Source: Ferruginibacter sp.
Lineage (GTDB): Bacteria > Bacteroidota > Bacteroidia > Chitinophagales > Chitinophagaceae
NCBI GenBank assembly: GCA_025963635.1
Contig: JAOQAK010000055.1
Coordinates: 235,540-299,539 of the forward strand
Length of the DNA: 64,000 nucleotides
Reading direction: 5' to 3'
The first letter of the stretch is position 1; each line of letters opens with the position of its first letter. Shown here piece after piece: positions 60,791-64,000 of the stretch. The notes beneath the pieces are model-generated. The model was not told where the DNA came from. It saw only the letters and a program-made list of their open reading frames with translations, and did not search any database. The position numbers were made by a program, and so were the translations under genes.

Positions 60791-62521
60791 TTAGTAACCA
60801 GGGTTTTGATCCAGCTTGGCGCTCCTGTTTTGTTCAATTTCGTTTGCAGGTATTGGCCACAGGTTGTAATTATCCTGCATTTGGGTACCATAAAATGGAT
60901 TGAATCTTCTTACCCTGTCAACCCATTTTCCTAAGCGCATCAAGGTCAGCATTCTTTTTTCTTCTACACCAAATTCTCTTAACCTTTCATCCAGGATATA
61001 ATCGATATTCACCTGGCCTGGTAAAACAGGTGCAGCGTTCACCCTTGCCCTCACTACATTGATATCGGTGGCAGCAGCTGCGGTATTATTCAATCCAAGA
61101 TAAGCTTCTGCCCTCAGCAGGTAAGTTTCTGCCAGCCTGAACATATACTGGTCGATATAAGTACCGCCAGCTCCGGTTGTCAAAGAATAACGTGCCAGTG
61201 AATCGATGTTGCGGATAGAAGCAGGAACGGCTGCGCTCGCTGCAACCAATGTTGCGGGTGGTTCGTACACCTGCGTGGCTTTTGATTGATAAGGATAAAT
61301 GGCCCTGTCAGGTTTATTAGCAACAAGCGGTCCACCAATACCTCTCGACCCAGCGGGCGGAGCCTTGGTAGAAATCAATTTACCAAAGAACGGACTGGCA
61401 GGATTGGTACCATAAAAATCTCTTACCAAATTGTGGTTGGCATTCCGTATATCATTGTTATAATCACTCTGCCATATATCGTTGATATAATAGGGATCAG
61501 GTGCGAGGAAACCAACGCCCCTGCCGCCGGTATAATTTGCAATGGGCCAAAGGAAAGGCGCTACACCATTAATTGTCACATCACGCATGAGCGGTGCGTG
61601 AACACGCTCCAAAGCATACACACCAAATTGTGTTCCGCCGGACGTACTTGCACCACCGCCTATTACATCTGTTTCAATCTGGATCACCCATATCGATTCC
61701 TTGTTGCCGCTTTTCCTGTTCTGGTTACCGCGTTGAAACAGGTCCCAATATACATCGCCTGGTGTAACCGTGCTGCGCCTGCCGAACCTGCTGGTCATCA
61801 GTGCCATCGCCGGATCGCTGATTACAGCAGATGCAGCTGTAACTGCATTCTGAAACTGACCATCAGCAAGGTAAACTTCTGACAGCAAGTGATTGGCAGC
61901 TTGTGATGAAACCTCTCCATCCCTGGTAGAACCCGCGGCAAGAGAGGGTAAGTTAGCTGCTGCAAATTTCAGGTCCTCAATTACCTGCGCATACACTTCT
62001 TTTCTTGTTGCCCTTGTAAAATCAGTCTTCGGCGTAGTTACTTCCTCTAATATCAACGGAACTCCACCGTACAAATAAGCAAGGGTACGATAAGCAAATC
62101 CACGGAAAAACCTGGCTCTTGCCTCAAACAACTTTTTTTGAGCATCCGTTAATGCAGAGGCGGAAAGCCTGCTGATAATGGTATTTGCCTCTGACACAAT
62201 TTTATAGTTGGGTGTCCAGGCAAAATTTGTGAGCCCCCTTGTAGCCATGTCAGCCGCCATGTTGGGAGTGGTTACGGTTATATCAAACCATGCATCCGTT
62301 CTGTATTGATAGTAAAAAGGCGAAAAATCATTGACCGTATAAAAATGTTGTCTTACCAGGCCATACAGGTTGTTGGTGGATGCATTGAAATCTGCTTCCG
62401 TCTTAAACGCATTGGTAGTGCTTAAGAAATCCAATGGAGTCTCATTCAAAAAACTTTTTTTACAGGACAAACTGCCCGTCAAAAGAATAATGAATAATAT
62501 AAATTTTTGAATATTTTTCAT
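60791..62521 (-). CDS. SusD/RagB-like nutrient-binding lipoprotein (pair 3)
   Basis: A 576-residue SusD-family lipoprotein. Lipobox TGSLSC (Cys20), then KKSFLNETPLDFLST. Family blocks: EANTIISRLSASALTDAQKK, EARARFFRGFAYRTLAYLYGGVPLI, RLAETYLLRAEAYLGL, and the C-terminal DYILDERLREFGVEEKRML ending DQNPGY. It starts 29 bases after the SusC stop and is closed by the terminator at 60680-60713. Function: surface glycan capture for SusC pair 3. Confidence 0.95.
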   Translation of the reverse strand: MKNIQKFILFIILLTGSLSCKKSFLNETPLDFLSTTNAFKTEADFNASTNNLYGLVRQHFYTVNDFSPFYYQYRTDAWFDITVTTPNMAADMATRGLTNFAWTPNYKIVSEANTIISRLSASALTDAQKKLFEARARFFRGFAYRTLAYLYGGVPLILEEVTTPKTDFTRATRKEVYAQVIEDLKFAAANLPSLAAGSTRDGEVSSQAANHLLSEVYLADGQFQNAVTAASAVISDPAMALMTSRFGRRSTVTPGDVYWDLFQRGNQNRKSGNKESIWVIQIETDVIGGGASTSGGTQFGVYALERVHAPLMRDVTINGVAPFLWPIANYTGGRGVGFLAPDPYYINDIWQSDYNNDIRNANHNLVRDFYGTNPASPFFGKLISTKAPPAGSRGIGGPLVANKPDRAIYPYQSKATQVYEPPATLVAASAAVPASIRNIDSLARYSLTTGAGGTYIDQYMFRLAETYLLRAEAYLGLNNTAAAATDINVVRARVNAAPVLPGQVNIDYILDERLREFGVEEKRMLTLMRLGKWVDRVRRFNPFYGTQMQDNYNLWPIPANEIEQNRSAKLDQNPGY

Positions 62522-62550
62522 ATACTGATGTATTATTGTTAGTAGTATAA

Positions 62551-64000
62551 TTAATAGGTAATGTTTAGACCTACTGTAAATGCCCGCATTACCGGTCTTG
62601 TGCCAAGCCAGCCACCGGCAGCATTATTTTGACCGTCTGTTGACACGGGCTCCGGATCCCATCCTTCCCAATTGGTCCAGGTAACCAGGTTTTTACCACT
62701 CACGTAAAGGTTGATTGATTGCGCTTTAACTTTTTTAAGTACAGATGATCCAAGGTTATAAGAAATAGATGCGTCCTGCAATCTTATAAAACTTCTGTCC
62801 TGCCAATTATTGAGCCCTGCCACTTCATTATACGAGCGGGCGCCGGAAATATTACGCATATACTTACCATTCGGATTAGCAGGTGACCAATAGTCGATGC
62901 CCGCCAGGTAATTGTTTCTTGTACCATTGTCATCACGGAAATAGCTCGGGTTATTATTTCCAAGATAACCGTCTTTGCCACCTTGAATAGAGTTAATAAA
63001 GAAGCTGACCGAAAATGCTTTATACGAGAAGTTATTGTATAAACTCATCTGGTACGCAGCCTCTCTCCGGCCCAGGATGATCCTGTCCTTGTCTGTGATG
63101 GTATTCGTTTTATCCTGGTCAACAATTCTATAGGAGCCCACTGTAAAACCAGGCAGCCTTGTATCGTTTAATCCATAGATGCCGTTGTATTGATAGTCAT
63201 AGATTGCATAGCGCGACTTGCCGATGAACAACCCACTTCCTATGAGATCATCTTCTACACCATCTGCCGGGTTAACATCCTGCCCGGTAAGATGAATGAT
63301 CTTGTTGTTATTCTTCCAAAAATTAAAAGTAGCAGTCCACTTGAAATCTTTTTGATCAATCACTTTGTATGACAGGTTTACCTCAACGCCTGTATTACGA
63401 AGTTGACCAAGATTGGTTTGAATACTGCTAAAACCAGTAACGGTAGGAATATTTACACCAAATAACAAGTCATGGGTATTATTGCGATAATAATCTAAAG
63501 AACCGCTCAACCTGTTATTCAACAACGTAAAATCAACACCGGCGTTCAACCCCTTTGTACGTTCCCATTTTAAATTCGGGTTGCCCAATGCGGTTACCTG
63601 CTGTGCAGCTGCAGTGGTACCACCATCGCCAAACACATACGGAAAAGCATAGTTATTATTAGGAGGACTGGGAACCCAGGGGGTAGAAGAAACAATTGCA
63701 ATAGAAGAATACCTTGGCGTTTGGTTGCCGCTCTCGCCGTATCCTACCCTCAGTTTAAGAAAACTGACCGCTTTCACTGAGTTCATGAAATCTTCCTGTG
63801 AAATAACCCAACCGAGGGCGGCCGTTGGAAAGTAACCATACTTGAAGTTTTCAGCAAATCCCGAAAAGCCGTCACGGCGTATGGTAGCGGTAAGGAGGTA
63901 CCTGTCATTAAACTTGTAGTTAACCCTTGCCATTTGATAATTCAGTGCCTCCTGGTAAGCGCTGGAAGTTACAAATGCATTGGTGCCCTGGCCGAGATTA
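62551..64000 (-). CDS. SusC/RagA TonB-dependent transporter (pair 3), N-terminus beyond window
   Basis: The barrel and C-terminus of a SusC receptor. The frame stays open to base 64000 (NLGQGTNAFVTSSAYQEALN upstream of the internal Met at 63933), so about 482 residues are visible and roughly 550 are missing, including signal, regulatory domain and plug. Family landmarks: YFPTAALGWVISQEDFM, LRVGYGESGNQ, KWERTKGLNAGVDF, TGVEVNLSYKVI, and the terminal VMRAFTVGLNITY. It forms pair 3 with the SusD gene downstream. Confidence 0.93.
   Translation of the reverse strand, partial: NLGQGTNAFVTSSAYQEALNYQMARVNYKFNDRYLLTATIRRDGFSGFAENFKYGYFPTAALGWVISQEDFMNSVKAVSFLKLRVGYGESGNQTPRYSSIAIVSSTPWVPSPPNNNYAFPYVFGDGGTTAAAQQVTALGNPNLKWERTKGLNAGVDFTLLNNRLSGSLDYYRNNTHDLLFGVNIPTVTGFSSIQTNLGQLRNTGVEVNLSYKVIDQKDFKWTATFNFWKNNNKIIHLTGQDVNPADGVEDDLIGSGLFIGKSRYAIYDYQYNGIYGLNDTRLPGFTVGSYRIVDQDKTNTITDKDRIILGRREAAYQMSLYNNFSYKAFSVSFFINSIQGGKDGYLGNNNPSYFRDDNGTRNNYLAGIDYWSPANPNGKYMRNISGARSYNEVAGLNNWQDRSFIRLQDASISYNLGSSVLKKVKAQSINLYVSGKNLVTWTNWEGWDPEPVSTDGQNNAAGGWLGTRPVMRAFTVGLNITY

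Noticed and set aside
1..64000. Prophage, transposon, tRNA or rRNA
   Set aside because: No integrase, transposase, phage structural gene, tRNA-like or rRNA sequence was recognised by eye; a tRNAscan or HMM search was not possible.

Overview
The window is chromosomal DNA of a Bacteroidota bacterium, most likely a soil or plant-associated member of the Chitinophagia (Chitinophagaceae-like). Evidence: three SusC/SusD pairs (one cut by the right edge), a one-protein hybrid two-component regulator, many Sec or lipoprotein signal peptides on glycan enzymes, little sign of Shine-Dalgarno sequences, and AT-rich spacers with TAnnTTTG-type promoter motifs. No rRNA, tRNA, CRISPR array, transposase or phage gene was seen.

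Layout. (1) 1-7200: a GH92 mannosidase-like gene (cut by the left edge) downstream of SusC/SusD pair 1, whose promoter region carries an 18-bp LacI-type palindrome. (2) 7205-13666: a decayed FecA-like TonB receptor, a beta-propeller/phosphoesterase fusion, a GH97 gene whose signal-peptide start looks frameshifted, and a glutathione-peroxidase-like protein without the catalytic Cys. (3) 13667-24256: an 830-bp gene-poor stretch, then two giant unidentified genes (about 1830 and 1355 aa) in one plus-strand operon. This is the least explained part of the window. (4) 24257-48054: a pectin utilization locus, all on the minus strand: HTCS regulator, SusC, SusD, a DUF4957/DUF5123-type lipoprotein, GH43, CE12, an alpha/beta-hydrolase esterase, GH28, PL10, a frameshifted CE8, GH2 and a second GH28. 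(5) 48055-48803: a spacer with the remnant of a second pectinesterase-type gene. (6) 48804-55918: a sugar-metabolism cluster: Gfo/Idh/MocA oxidoreductase, DUF1080-TIM-barrel fusion, SDR, ROK, SIS and a MetE-like protein. (7) 55919-56482: a palindrome plus a 101/102-bp tandem repeat. (8) 56483-64000: DinB-like gene, CE4 deacetylase, GH2 beta-galactosidase-like gene and SusC/SusD pair 3.

How it fits together. In the pectin locus, the HTCS should sense a pectin oligosaccharide in the periplasm and switch on SusC/SusD and the enzymes. CE8, CE12 and the other esterase remove methyl and acetyl groups; PL10 and the GH28 enzymes cut polygalacturonate or rhamnogalacturonan; GH2 and GH43 remove side chains. 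Two CE8-related genes look broken, so the methylesterase step may be impaired or supplied elsewhere. The substrate assignment rests on family knowledge; the gene order, motifs and lesions are read from the sequence.
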